DNA of 64,000 nucleotides from contig NC_080426.1 in the NCBI RefSeq assembly GCF_029873635.1, forward strand, positions 51,350,093 to 51,414,092. The letters run 5' to 3'. Of this stretch, positions 11,601 to 22,985 are shown piece by piece. The stretch's first letter is position 1. Each line of letters opens with the position of its first letter. This DNA is from Malania oleifera (lineage: Eukaryota; Streptophyta; Magnoliopsida; Santalales; Ximeniaceae). Both the position numbers and the translations under genes were made by a program. The notes beneath the pieces are model-generated. The model was given only the letters and a program-made list of their open reading frames with translations, was not told where the DNA came from and did not search any database.

Positions 11601-11900
11601 AAACCCAATCCACATTTTGCTGCACTGTAATTATGCAAGGGATATCTGGAGCTTTTTTGGTGATGGATCGGAGTTGAGGGGGTCATGCCACAGAACATTC
11701 CTCCACTTGTTTTTTGAAGCATTCCAAGGGAGAGAAATAGAACATTGTTGTTGGAGAGGAAAACACTACCAGACGATTGAAAATAAGACTTTGAAAACAC
11801 TCCTCATTTGGAAATCTGGGGATTTTTTACCAGATTTCTTTTATCAGTTTCACTTTGTTGATTCGTAAGCTGACTTTTTTGGCACCATCTGGGTGTCTTT
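8640..11900 (+). mobile_element. L1-type LINE, 5'-truncated, ORF2 remnant
   Basis: Plus-strand fragments fit plant L1 ORF2 in order: the R-Q-K-T-R-V-I region (8,640), the D-G-V-I-L block (8,740), L-K-G-P-F-K-V-E-Q-V-A (8,870-8,905, the segment before the RT fingers), Q-N-S-L-V (9,195), a partial RT palm, F-A-N-E-T-A-I-F-C-W (9,620, in place of F-A-D-D-T), N-M-T-K-S-K-I-I (9,720), then after an inserted element the late RT region, and finally a zf-RVT domain with F-P-W-K-E, K-V-P-T-K-V-A-F-F-A-W-E and C-C-L-C-K-K-E-G-E (11,480-11,600). L1 proteins copy their RNA at a nicked target. Stops, indels and the split make it inactive. The 5' half with the endonuclease is absent. Confidence 0.85.
9871..10778. 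mobile_element. Non-autonomous hAT-type element (908 bp) inside the L1
   Basis: The element starts TTGGGGTGTA and ends TACACCCCTA, giving 10-bp terminal inverted repeats with one mismatch. It is flanked by an exact 8-bp direct repeat, GTCTGAAA, at 9,863-9,870 and 10,779-10,786. Eight-base target duplications and TAGGGGTGTA-like ends are typical of hAT. Subterminal regions are full of CCGAA / TTCGG words in both orientations, possible transposase-binding sites. The centre (about 10,090-10,450) is G-rich and holds open frames on both strands without recognisable content, so I do not call a gene there. Confidence 0.85.
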
Positions 11901-12174
11901 GAATGAATACACTTGTTTTTTATTGAATAATGAATACACTTATTTTGCTTCTCAAATAAAATATGAACCAAACTTTTACTTGCCACCATCCTCCACAGTT
12001 GAACAGAATAGGGTGGTCAGACTATAGCCTTGACAAAAATATTTGCAAACACCCTGGCAAGTCCTCCTCCCAACATGAAAAGATGATAAATCTGTCAACA
12101 GAAAGAAGGCCTTCACCTAAAATTAGACGAGGTAAAGTCCCCTCCTCTTAGCATCAGATCAATCTCAAATGCAC

Positions 12175-12790
12175 TTGATTTTTGCATATTCTTTCTTAGT
12201 CGCAACATTCTGAGCCACATTATAGAACTAGTCTTATAGATTCATATATATTTTCCTATTAGTTTTAGATAAATTTGACTGTCATATAGCATGTCAACTG
12301 CACTTTGCAACATAACCCACCTATTTCAACTCTATGCATCACATCTTCTACAAGTTCTCCTTCTTGCATTATTGAGTCAAGGTAATGGAATCTACTTTAC
12401 CTAGAAATTCCATGACGAAGTTTGAATTTTTTCTTCATTACCACTCCTAGTACTACAAGAATTGCATTTTGTTAGGCTACCTTGCTTCTACTGTTCTACC
12501 AATATTGAAACCTCTAGATTCTAAATTTACTCTCCATTGTTCTAATTAGGATTCTATTCCTTCTCTTGTTTCATCTATCAATAAAATATCACCTACAAAC
12601 AGCATACACCCTGGAGCTTCAATTTGGATATGTGTAGTAAGTTCATCCATAATTAATGCAAAAAACTATGAATTAAAGCAAACCATTGATGTGCACAGAT
12701 TTTAATTGTAAACTCTTAGTACCCCCTCTTGTAATTCTAACACTATTCATTCCATCATACACATCCTTAATGACCTCAGTATACCAATAA
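12175..12790 (-). mobile_element. RTE-type LINE fragment
   Basis: The minus strand translates to fragments of the plant RTE reverse transcriptase: V-Y-D-G-M-N-S-V-R near 12,760, M-D-E-L-T-T-H-I-Q near 12,640, and M-L-F-V-G-D-I-L-L-I-D-E-T near 12,590 (canonical F-A-D-D changed to F-V-G-D). It belongs to the same family as the copies at 16,982-18,517 and about 46,000-46,520. Only part of the RT domain is present and it is broken. Confidence 0.65.
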
Positions 12791-13114
12791 CATGCTCTCT
12801 CTTTTTTCTCAAATGTTAAGATTTTCCCTCATTATTCTGTGTTTAGGTAGTAAGTCAACTCAAATTGCGAATAAAGATTTTTCTACAAAAGAAAAAAAAC
12901 TCAATAGCAACTTTATTGCATGCTTCTCCCTAAGTGTAATCTTGTCATTTCATCTCAATACAAAAGGTGTGGACAATGGAGAAAACAATATAATATTTCA
13001 AAATCAAAGTGGAAAAATCCAAAATCCACTGGGCGAAAAGGTGTACCAAGTTTGAAACTAAAAGGCAGGCATATCAAATGATGAATACAGAGAAGAATAG
13101 CTAGAAATATATAC

Positions 13115-16100
13115 CTTCTTAAAGTAAAGCGGTGCCTGTTTGGCAATGTCTCGCGGCAAAGGAATGCACTCAATCAAGCAATGCCGCCGTTGCTGAGACA
13201 ATCCTATCACAGTTTCAAGAAACACTAAATCCATTTCCTGTTTTGCAAACATCATAATAAGACATTTCTTGAAGTTGCGAATTTCTTCCCACACATCATC
13301 ATCAACAGTTCGTGTCGCTGACTCATGCTGTTAATGTAAAACCCAACTATTAGAAATTTGATGAAACATTTAAGAAGATAAAGAAGAGGATAAAAAGGAA
13401 AATAAGCAATAAAGGGCTTGAATAGATCCCATGGGAACGAAATCATCATGTGAATATGCAATCTATTCACTGCATTCAATAAGAAAAATCATTTGCTTTT
13501 CCCACTATCAGTGTTCTAAAGGCTCGACCTTTTATGTTGACTACATTTTTTTTCTTGTTCATGACTTCCATTTTGAAAATGCCATTGTGCCTTGGAATGC
13601 TCCAAAAAAATGAGTAGTTTTATTACCATAGGGCATCTAAATAGACTAAATTATCCCCAAATGGCAAACTAAAAGCTCATCCATGAGAAATAGTCAAAAA
13701 CTGAGCATGCATAAGTCATTGTAACTATGAGAACGTAACTGAAATAGAACAATAAATAACAGGGGGCCAGAGTTAAATGAAGCTCACCTGCAATGGTAAA
13801 ATACAGCAATGGCCTGGCACAACTGGCTGCCATTGTGGCAACATTAAGTATGTAAAATTGGCTATCGAAATGACAAGATGGCGAGGTCTATTGGGGTTCT
13901 CAAAGCAAAACTGGCAGCGCTCTTGTTGAGTCAAGATGCGCTTTGAAAAATTACTTGAATCTGTCAATTTATGCTCACTGCCCCCTCTTTTCTTCCGACT
14001 CTTTTTGCTTGGACCATCATCAAAATCATACTCATCATCAACCTCATTGGTTACACCATAACGTCTATTCTGCACTATCCTTTCAGCTAGATGCACATCA
14101 GAATTCTCCTGCTTCTTCTTTTGTTGAAGAGATATTTCCTGCCTAATATACCTTGAAGTGAACAACAGAAGAGAAATATTTACTAAATTGCCCAAAAGAA
14201 AAATATTTACTAACTTGCCAATGTAACATGTGCACAAGGTTGAATACGACCCTAAATTTTTCTCTTTAAAAGGATAAGGGTAATGACTGATCTTGATATA
14301 CACAAATCTGACAAGGAATATAATATTGAGGAAAGAGTTAAGGCACATTTGGTTATGGTTTCAGATTCAACTTTCTATATTCAAAAATGGACACAAAGAA
14401 TACACCAAAAAAATTTCAAATTTGGTTAAGTGTTTTCCAAAAAAAATTCAAAAACATAACCAAAGACACCCCCTAAAAATTACAAATTCTCAGGAAACGA
14501 ATTCAAAAGCACCATGTTTTCGTATATAGTTTTCAGATGCAATGAGGACATGGGGTATGGGGTATAATACAATTTTTAATAATAATAAAAATGTTAATAA
14601 TGATAATTATTACCACTACTACTAATAGTAATAACAAATTGCCACTTGGATCAACCTTTAACGAAATGAAGTTCCACTGTTTTCATTTCTGAGAACAATT
14701 TCAAAAACAGCTAACCAAACGCATTTTTTACTATGTTTTCATTTTCAAAAACAACAATATGAAAACTTGGTTTTAAATCTTTAACCAAACAGGCCCTTAA
14801 ATTTTCTCTTGAAGAATGCATTAGAAAATTACCAAAAACTAGAGAAGATGTTGAATTAACTAACCATTTGTATCCCTTTAAAAAAACAATAAGCATCGCC
14901 TACCTCTTCCTCTGAAAAAAAAAAAAACAAACAAACAAAACAAAACTAAAACAAAAAATCACACACCCAATTATAGAACTGCAGAGGACGAGAATGGTTG
15001 GCATGCTTCGCCAATATCAATACTATCTACATAAAACACCTTTTTTTAAATAAATAAATTTATTAAGGAAGAAGAAAGAGTAGAACACAAAATCATTTTT
15101 TTAACAAACAGTGAATCTATAAGAACCATATCCAATCAAAAATTAACAAAATCTAAATCAAACAAAAAAATTACCTGCTTGTGCCTCCCTCATTTTGCTG
15201 TCTGATTAATTTATCCCCAGACTCCTGCTTCTCCTTGATGCTTTCTGCTTCTTTCTAATGAAGGCAAAATAAATTGTTAATCATCATGGAATTAAAGCAC
15301 AGGTTTTTAAACACAGATTTACCAAGTTTCTCAATTATGTTAGATATATCATATATGGCAGTTGTGTATGCACTCCAACTCTATATTTTGCAATGGATTA
15401 AAAATTTATGATCCATGTCCTCACCTCCATCTGATAATATATCCAAATGCAAATGGTTATGAAAGAAGTAATATACTTTTTCCCAGAAACCATGGTGCAG
15501 AAAGAAAGCCAGAAAGTTATGAAATTGAAAAATTTTTAAATAAAACCATTACGTGCACCTTGCAATGGCATAAAATGGTGCATAGTGACATAGACTTTCG
15601 CTGGGTCCCTAGGTTCTGAAGGTTGCACTCAAAATCCAATTAAATATGCTAGAAAGCGAACGGAATTAATAATCATACTACCTTTATAAATTGAAAACAT
15701 AAGTTTCAAAAATGGTACTGATAATTTAAATAATAATGGCAGCAGGGGAAGAACACAGCCGTATATAATCTTGCACTCGCCCAATTAAGATTGGCCATCC
15801 AGTTCACTGGATAAAGCACAAGATTACAAGTGATACTTTGCCGGCTGTAGGTTGTGCTGACTTCTCATCATTCAAATCTTTTTTCTCCAAAAGGCGTACT
15901 TATAACTTGCAAACTCTAAAAATTATATAGTAAATGCTAGTGAGGCAAATACGTATGTAACCCTAAGAGCTCGAAATTGATTGAAGTTATTCAAATTTAG
16001 GATTTCTTGAACATATGATCAATGGAATATCTACTCAAAAAAATTTATAACAATCCTGCAGTTAGTATCCTAATATGCAACTCCAGATTGTAACCTACAC

Positions 16101-19100
16101 CAAATATGTCAATTGGAAATTCCAGCAGAGGGTTTCATTCAGAATGGGTTAGATATATGAACTACAGCATGACTCAGCAACGACGGATCACAATTCTAGC
16201 AACCACGATTTTACATTTTAGCCACCAAACAACCAACTGTCCCAGCCCACAAAAACCCACCTCAAATAATAATAATAAATAACAATAACGACGACTAAAA
16301 CAATCGACACATGAGGTTGCATGTATTAAAAATGATGTGTGGAATTTCACTGACGAAGATTTAACTAGGGGTGGTCCTTGCTGGGCTTTAACCATATACC
16401 TATCACTGAGTTTATTTATGGAAATTATTCCTATAGCATTATTATATTATTTCAATTCAAGCTTCCACCGAACTCTTGCTCTATTTGAAAGTTTAGAGTA
16501 GGAAAATTTTGTCAAAGTGAAAGGTTGTCTCACCAAAAGTTTATCTGCTTCTTCATGCTTCCCTCTCATACGAAGCTGCAAAGCCTTAGCTGCCAGTTGA
16601 TTTGCACTCAATGTATGCTTAACAACTGAATCCTCATCATTATTCTTGCTTGTCTTCAATGAGGCCAACTCTGCATCCCCCTTTCCCTCACAACTTGTAT
16701 TTAATGAACCATGAGGACTCCCAGAGTCAATGGCCGGCCGATGCATAAATTCATGCATAAAGCTCCCATTATCAGAAAACTTGTTTAGGCTAGATGCTGC
16801 AGCAGAGATAAGACCAGAATCCCTACTGGATAATTTTTTACTTCCGTGCTTTCTCCATGACAAAGAATCATGGAGTTTTGGTGCTTTCATTTCAGGATGT
16901 CTAAGGGAGACATCCTGCAAGTAATCTTTGCCACCATCCTGAAACAGCACAATTATATCACATGTAATGAGCAAGATAATGAAGAAAAGACAAAAAATAT
17001 GAGATTTATTCACAAAATTAGAGCTAACGAAGTTAAGTTTGCACTAAAAAAGTTGAAAAATTGGAAAGCTATAGGACTGGATAACATCCCAATTGAAGTT
17101 TGGAAATGCTTACGTGATAACGGAACTATAGGATTAACTGATTTATTTAATACAATTATAAAAACTAGGAAAATGCCACATGAATGGAGGAAAAGCACTT
17201 TAATACCTATATACAAAAAAAAAAAAAAAAAAAAAAAGAGATTCAAAATTGTAATAACTATTGTGGAATTAAACTTATGAGTGGGAAAGGGTAGTTAAAC
17301 AAAGATTAAGGTTAGAAACGAAGGTCTCAGAAAATCAATTTGGTTTTATGCCTAGGAGATCTACCATAGAAGTTATATATCTTTTAAGAAAATTAATGGA
17401 AAAGTTTAGGGAAAAGAAGAGGGACTTGCATATGGTATTTATTGACCTAGAGAAAGCATATGATAGGATACCTAAGGAAGTTCTATGGTAGATTTTAGAG
17501 AGAAAAAAAAGGGTGTATGTAGTAGGTATACTGACGTCATTAAAGATATATACGATGGATTAATGACTAGTGTAACGACTATAGATGAAGAAACTACAGG
17601 ATTTCCAATCACCATTGGTGTACATCAAGGATCTGCTTTGACCCATTACCTTTTTACTTTAGTGATGGACCAACTAACTAAGAGTATTCAAAATGAGGTT
17701 CCATGGTATATGTTGTTTGCAGATGATATTGAATTAATTAATGAAACTAGGGGCGGAGTAGAGGTCGAGTTAGAATTATAGAGAGAAACTTTAAAATCTA
17801 AGGGCTTTAAGATAAGTAGAAATAAGACAGAATATATGAAATGTAATTTCTGTAATGGTAGAAGGAATATTGGAGACAATGTTAAACTCAATGACGAAGA
17901 AATAAATAGCACTTGTAGATTTCGATACCTTGGATCTATTATGCAACTAAAAGAGAAATTGAAGATGACGTAATGCATAGAGTTAAAGCAGGTTAGGTAA
18001 AATGGAGAAGTGCTTCAAGTGTGCTTTGTGATCGTAAAATACCCTTAAAATTAAAAGGAAAGTTTTATAGGATGGCTATAAGACCAACTATGTTATATGG
18101 ATCAGAATGTTGAGCGACGAAAAAACAGAATATCCGAAAAGTAAAAGTTGCCGAGACAAGAATACTTAGATGGATGAGTAGTATAACACTGAAAGATAAA
18201 TTAAAGAATGAACATAATCTCAGTAAGTTAGGTGCAGCTCCTATAGAAGATAAGATAAGGGAGGGACGACTCAGATGGTATGGACAGTGCGTCAATGAGG
18301 AAGAGCGAGTTAGTTACTATGGGAGGGCAATAGAAAGGGTAGGAGTAGACCCAAAATAACTTGGAAGGCGAAAGTGAGTAAGGATTTAATAGCCATGAAT
18401 CTGTCCAAAAAAAATGGTCCATGATCGCATAAATTGGCAAAAAAGAATTCATATAGCCGACCCCACTTAGTGGGACTTAAGGCTTGGTTTTATTGTTGTT
18501 GTTGTTGTTGTTGTTGTTGTAATGAGCAAGCTAATGTTTATTTTTTAACTTGAAACAAGACAAGTATTTTCAACAATAAATCATAGGGGTTAGATGGGAG
18601 TACATGCTAAATCATGTCCTATACTCCATGAGGATTCTAAAATTCTTGTCTAGAAAGAATCAGCCACAGCTGGAACAAGAGGCTTAAGATGTTGCATAAA
18701 ATATATCTTATGAATTCTAATCCTATGATTTCAGCAAAAATTATTTCAACATCAACAGCTACCTTTTCAATGTCCCCCTTATTTTGATTGTCCACAACTG
18801 TTTCATGTTCATCTGTAAGCTCCCTCTTTCGATTTTTTATAGCATGCAGATGAGCACGAGATGGAGCAGCTGCACGAGATGCAACTGAAACAGCGAGCTG
18901 TCCTAGAGAACCCCACCGTTCTTCAACAACCTATAATATAAAAGCATAACACACACACATGAATAAAATTTGAAGTGATAGTGTGATACTTTCCTAGATC
19001 GAAAGTGCAGTAACATACCTCTTCAAGCTTTCGTCCTTCACGAGCTGCTTGCTCCTGTGCACGCTTTAAGGCTTTTAATCTCCAGCTTGCACCACCGTCT

Positions 19101-22007
19101 CCAACTGAAGAAGCCAAAAGTTGATTGGCATCACTGCTTCTCTGATCTGACTCTTCTGGATAGCCGATGCCATTATCCTTCAAATATGGATTCAATTCCT
19201 TGGGATTGTCCTTCTTGACCTGACAAACAAAGCAAAGTATATTTAGTACATAACCAATAAGCATGTTCTCTCACAAAAAATGCAGTAGGAGAAGTGGCAC
19301 TGATGAAACATGCATGGTACATATTCCAGATAAGCAAACCACAAAAGTGACAGTATTTAGAGGACAAAGCAGCTACCTAGCATAATCTATACTAAGTTAT
19401 TTTAAATGTAACAGTTTCTGCATTGTAAACAAGAAGAACAAGTTTACACAGAAATGTTTAATGCATAATCCAGATTAACAACCAAATAAAATAAAATTAT
19501 AACAGCTGCCCTTTTCCAGTCCCACTTTGCTACATCAGCTAGAAAAATATTAGGTTGCATCAGCACAATCCTTCAAAGTCATCAGTCGCCACAGAAAGAC
19601 TCTGTTAGCTAAGCACTGCTTTATAACTCTATTTAAAAGGATAAAAAGAGTAAAACAAAGGAACAATACTAGTTTGTCTTTTCACCCTAGTAAAACTACA
19701 ATGATGACAACAATCTACTCAGACTGCCAGTCCGAGATTGGTAACATTAATCCCCCCTTCAACACAAGGAAAAAAGGAGGCCGCGTGCGCCGGGGGGAGT
19801 GACTCATCAAACCAAAATACTTTATCCACCACAAAAAGGTTTCCTAATACTACCTTTACACGGAAATGTTTAATGCATAATACAGATTAACAACCAAATA
19901 TATAAAATTATAACATTTGCCCTTTTCCAGTCCCACTTTGCTACATCAGCTAGCAAAATATTAGGTTGCATCAGCATAATCCTTCAAAGTCATCAGTCGC
20001 CACAGAAAGACTCTGTTAGCTAAGCACTGTGTATAACTCTATTTAAAGGATAAACAGAGTAAAACAAAGGAACAATACTAGTTTGTCTTTTCACCCTAGT
20101 AAAACTACAACCCCCCCACCCTCTCCCAAGTCTCACCACAAGAAAAATGGTTGGGGGAAAGGACTCATCAAACCAAAATACTACCTTTATCCACCACAAA
20201 AAGGTTGCCTAATACAAACCAACGTCTAAGGAAAAAACTCCCAAGTCCATTACCACAGCCCTAGTCCACAAAATACAACAACAAAAAGAAGATGCATTTA
20301 GGAAGCATAAATTTATAACACAATTTTAAAGTAAAACAAAACCAACAGCATCCAACCTAAATGAAAAATATGAAACAACACTCAACTCCAACAAAACTTG
20401 AGCAAGAAAGGTCTCAGGCTTGCCAAAGTAATTCTAGAACCTTGTATACTAGAAGCGGCATAGGCAACCTTCAGCAGAAAGGTTACAAAAACCGGACAAG
20501 GCTGTGGGCCTTGAAATGGAAATTTCATATGCATGTGTGATACAAAAACAAAAGATAACTCTGTCTTTCACTCTAAGAAATGCAATAATAAAGCATTAGC
20601 AGACAGCAGAAAAACATTCCCCAGGAAACAAATAACCAAAGAGATTAATCAAATCTTTGTTCAACCCTATATACATCAAAAGATCAAAATATAGATCATT
20701 AAGATGCATTAGTGAAACAAAAACAAATGATAATTCTCTATATTACCCTACGAAAATGCAATAACAAATCATTTCCAGACAGCGGAATATCATTCCCCAG
20801 AAAACAAATAACCTAAAAGGATATCTGAACTGAAACTTTGTTCAACCCTATATATAAAAACATTGAAGTATCAAAACATAGCTCACAAACCCATTGCCAA
20901 CCATGTGACATAAGCCAAATTGGGAGATGAAAGAGAACGAGGAAAAGATGGATGTCCATAATGAAGAAGATTATTTATTTTGAAAAAAAAATAAAAAATA
21001 ACAATAGCGTAAGCAATATATCTTGCAGGAAAGCTACATGAATAATAATATAACTATGCGATGAGGGCAAAGAAAAAAAGTGAAGCCCAGAACTTATCAC
21101 AGGCAAAACAGAATGACAGAGTCCATGAAGTTAATTGAAGTGATAACATACCTCTGCAGTCTGATGTTCCTCTGGTTGGGGCTCACTAGGTATTTTAGCC
21201 TGCCTATCTGTCTTTTCTTCAGGTCTAACCATCCATTCTAATCCTATTTCCTTCCTCATTATCTCCTTCTCCTTAACATCATCTATAAAGAAATAATAAA
21301 CATGGTGAACTTAAAATATTTCATTACTTCTCAAATATTCAAATGAAAAACACCAACATATTAAACCTACCAACATTATCCTCTTCCACAGTGCCCTTTT
21401 CATGCTTTCTTTTCTTACTCTTTATCCCTCGATTTTTTTTGCTTCTTCTTTGATGTCTGCCTTTTATACCTTCCTCATCGTCAGAAGTAGATGTAGAACA
21501 ATTTTCAGAAGAATAATGCTTTCTCTCCCCTATTAATCTCTTCTTAGACCTCTGGCTAGCTTCTTCACCTGATGTATCATTGCTACTTCTCTTATCCTTC
21601 TTCTTATTCATATGCTTCTTTTCATCTTCATCGGAGTCGGTATCAGTTTCAGCTCCAGATGAATATGATGATGAATACTCATCAGAAGAGTACCACTTTT
21701 TTTTCTTTCTAGATGATTTCTTTATTCTCTCAAGTTCTTCATCATCAGAACTACTGTTGTAACGAGAACCCTTACTTTTCCTCCTATGTTTTTCCTTCCT
21801 GCTACTTGATTTCTTTCTCTCATTCACAGAAGCATTGAAATTCTCCTCTTGCGCCTAATGCGAGTACCCCAAATGAAAATTTATACCAGACGAAAAAGGT
21901 AAAAAAACAAACAGAAACAAGTGGCTGGTGTATAAAAGTATATATATGAAAAAGTAATTTACTTTATGAATCTGATTGCGAGGGATAAACTTTACTCCTG
22001 AAAGCAT
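13115..22007 (-). CDS. CWF19L2: CWF19-like protein 2 (CwfJ family), 3' end missing
   Basis: Nine coding exons on the minus strand join in frame with GT-AG sites and no stop, giving 694 codons: 22007-21963, 21854-21371, 21282-21152, 19219-19019, 18930-18763, 16938-16534, 15254-15175, 14142-13788, 13327-13115. The start ATG ([10 protein letters not shown]) follows an in-frame-neutral leader. Residues 16-176 are a low-complexity S/K/D/E-rich region; [10 protein letters not shown] (about 200) and [10 protein letters not shown] (about 270) are family blocks. Exons 8-9 hold CwfJ C-terminal domain 1: [11 protein letters not shown] (from 581) through V-P-G-H-C-C-I-L-P (616) to [10 protein letters not shown]. 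Relatives act on late spliceosomes and intron lariats in the nucleus. CwfJ domain 2, normally following, is not found: either the last exons lie beyond the left edge or the gene is truncated. Confidence 0.9.
14341..14796. mobile_element. Harbinger/Tourist-like MITE in an intron
   Basis: TTA at 14,338-14,340 is followed by AGGCACATTTGGTTA; the right end reads TAACCAAACAGGCCC followed by TTA at 14,797-14,799. These imperfect inverted ends (consensus GGGCCTGTTTGGTTA) and the 3-bp TTA target duplication fit PIF/Harbinger MITEs. A second inward-facing end near 14,455-14,475 (ACATAACCAAAGACACCCCC) means this may be two adjacent or nested elements. It lies between exons 8 and 7 of the CWF19-like gene. 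Confidence 0.5.
16982..18517 (+). mobile_element. RTE-type LINE, 5'-truncated, in a CWF19-like intron
   Basis: Antisense to the host gene, in the intron between exons 6 and 5. Translated fragments follow the plant RTE reverse transcriptase: [10 protein letters not shown] near 17,040, H-Q-G-S-A-L near 17,625, the catalytic [10 protein letters not shown] near 17,710, R-L-R-W-Y-G-Q-C-V near 18,270, and the tail A-D-P-T near 18,457, then a (TTG)n run at 18,493-18,517 as RTE elements usually end. The flanks TGTAATGAGCAAGATAATG (16,963-16,981) and the same with one mismatch (18,518-18,536) form a 19-bp target duplication. An A run at 17,215-17,237 and stops show that it is dead. Confidence 0.9.
19443..20217. 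repeat. Tandem duplication of about 410 bp in an intron
   Basis: Unit 1 (about 19,443-19,852) and unit 2 (about 19,855-20,217) share long near-identical stretches, for example CAGTCCCACTTTGCTACATC and CAGTCGCCACAGAAAGACTC in each, and both end with the GACTCATCAAACCAAAATAC / CCACAAAAAGGTT block. Unit 2 lacks about 50 bp in the middle. It lies in the intron between exons 4 and 3 of the CWF19-like gene, with no coding content. Confidence 0.85.
20543..20884. repeat. Second, older tandem duplication of about 170 bp in the same intron
   Basis: The segment at about 20,543-20,700 recurs with many changes at about 20,714-20,884: shared words include AAATGCAATAA, CCAGACAGC/GCAGACAGC, CATTCCCCAG, AAACAAATAACC and TTTGTTCAACCCTATATA. 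It is more diverged than the neighbouring 410-bp duplication, so the two events differ in age. Confidence 0.7.
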
Positions 22008-22985
22008 ATCTGTTTCCTCCTTATATCAACACAATCACTGCAGTAATTGCAAAACTGCCATACAGAATAAAAACAAGCAAATTAAAAGTTATTAATTTGT
22101 GGCACAACTTGATTTCAAACTTGATAGACACGCACAAAGAGGGAAAATAAACTTATAAGTTCTGGACATCATATTTACAATATGAGACTGAAACAACTGC
22201 TCCCCCAACCCCAAAAAAATTAAGAAAGCGAAAAAGAAAATGAAAGGAAAAAAAAAATAGAAAAGAGACAAACAAGGAAAAACAAAAAAACACTATGAGC
22301 AAACAAGGAAACCCCAAGATGGTGATGATGAAACAGATAGAAATTCATCCAAAAAAATAAAGAAGAGACACCTCCATTTTAATGAGAACGAAACAACACA
22401 GAATAAAAACCACAAACAAAGCAAGTGTCTACCTACAAAACAATGATAAAATATTGCAAAGCTAAAAAAATTTTAGAAGGAATTAGTGGGTGGTGTGTTG
22501 TTTTGAGGCGCCACTTAGTGCAGGGCGGTTTTCTAAACTCCCAAGACTAGTTATGGTTGAAATACCATTGCAGAAAAAGCGCACCCTGTGCACATAATCG
22601 TCTGAGGAGAAAACGACTTTTGGGTACTGAATTTTCAAACTCGTTCTCATTTAATTGATCAATTTTAGTTTGTTTAAACAACTGTATATGCGGCATTTCA
22701 AAAATTTTGAGGAACCATGTATATATGTACAGATAAAAGACCTAAATGGGAACAGAAATGAACCTCAGCTTTGCTAGAGTTTGTAGCTGAGAACTACAAC
22801 CGACCGCTTTCACAATGGCGCTGTTTCTGGTCAGAATCCACGCCTTCGCTGCTACTCCGTCAAACAAACAGCTCTACTGATCAAAATTTTGTAGCGAATT
22901 ATCACCGAACCTCGTCGTGCAGCCTCGCCGGCGAAATTTGCGCGCACTTGAGAACCCTCTTTGTCTCTCTGTTTCTCAAGTAAAA
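22008..22985 (-). promoter_or_regulatory. Probable 5' UTR of the CWF19-like gene, with a leader intron
   Basis: Upstream of the start codon on the minus strand, an acceptor (TTACTGCAG) at 22,038 and a donor (CTGAG/GTTCAT) at 22,763 would define a leader intron of about 725 bp, leaving 30 nt of UTR next to the ATG and a non-coding first exon at about 22,764-22,985. That exon is clearly richer in G+C than the surroundings, as plant first exons often are. The upstream edge and promoter are not resolved; no clear TATA box was found. Confidence 0.45.

Noticed and set aside
18493..18519. (TTG)n as an independent microsatellite
   Set aside because: It is the 3' tail of the RTE element, directly followed by the target duplication.
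21580..21762. 60-codon serine/phenylalanine-rich ORF on the plus strand
   Set aside because: Antisense shadow of exon 2 of the CWF19-like gene, which is low-complexity S/D/E/K-rich.
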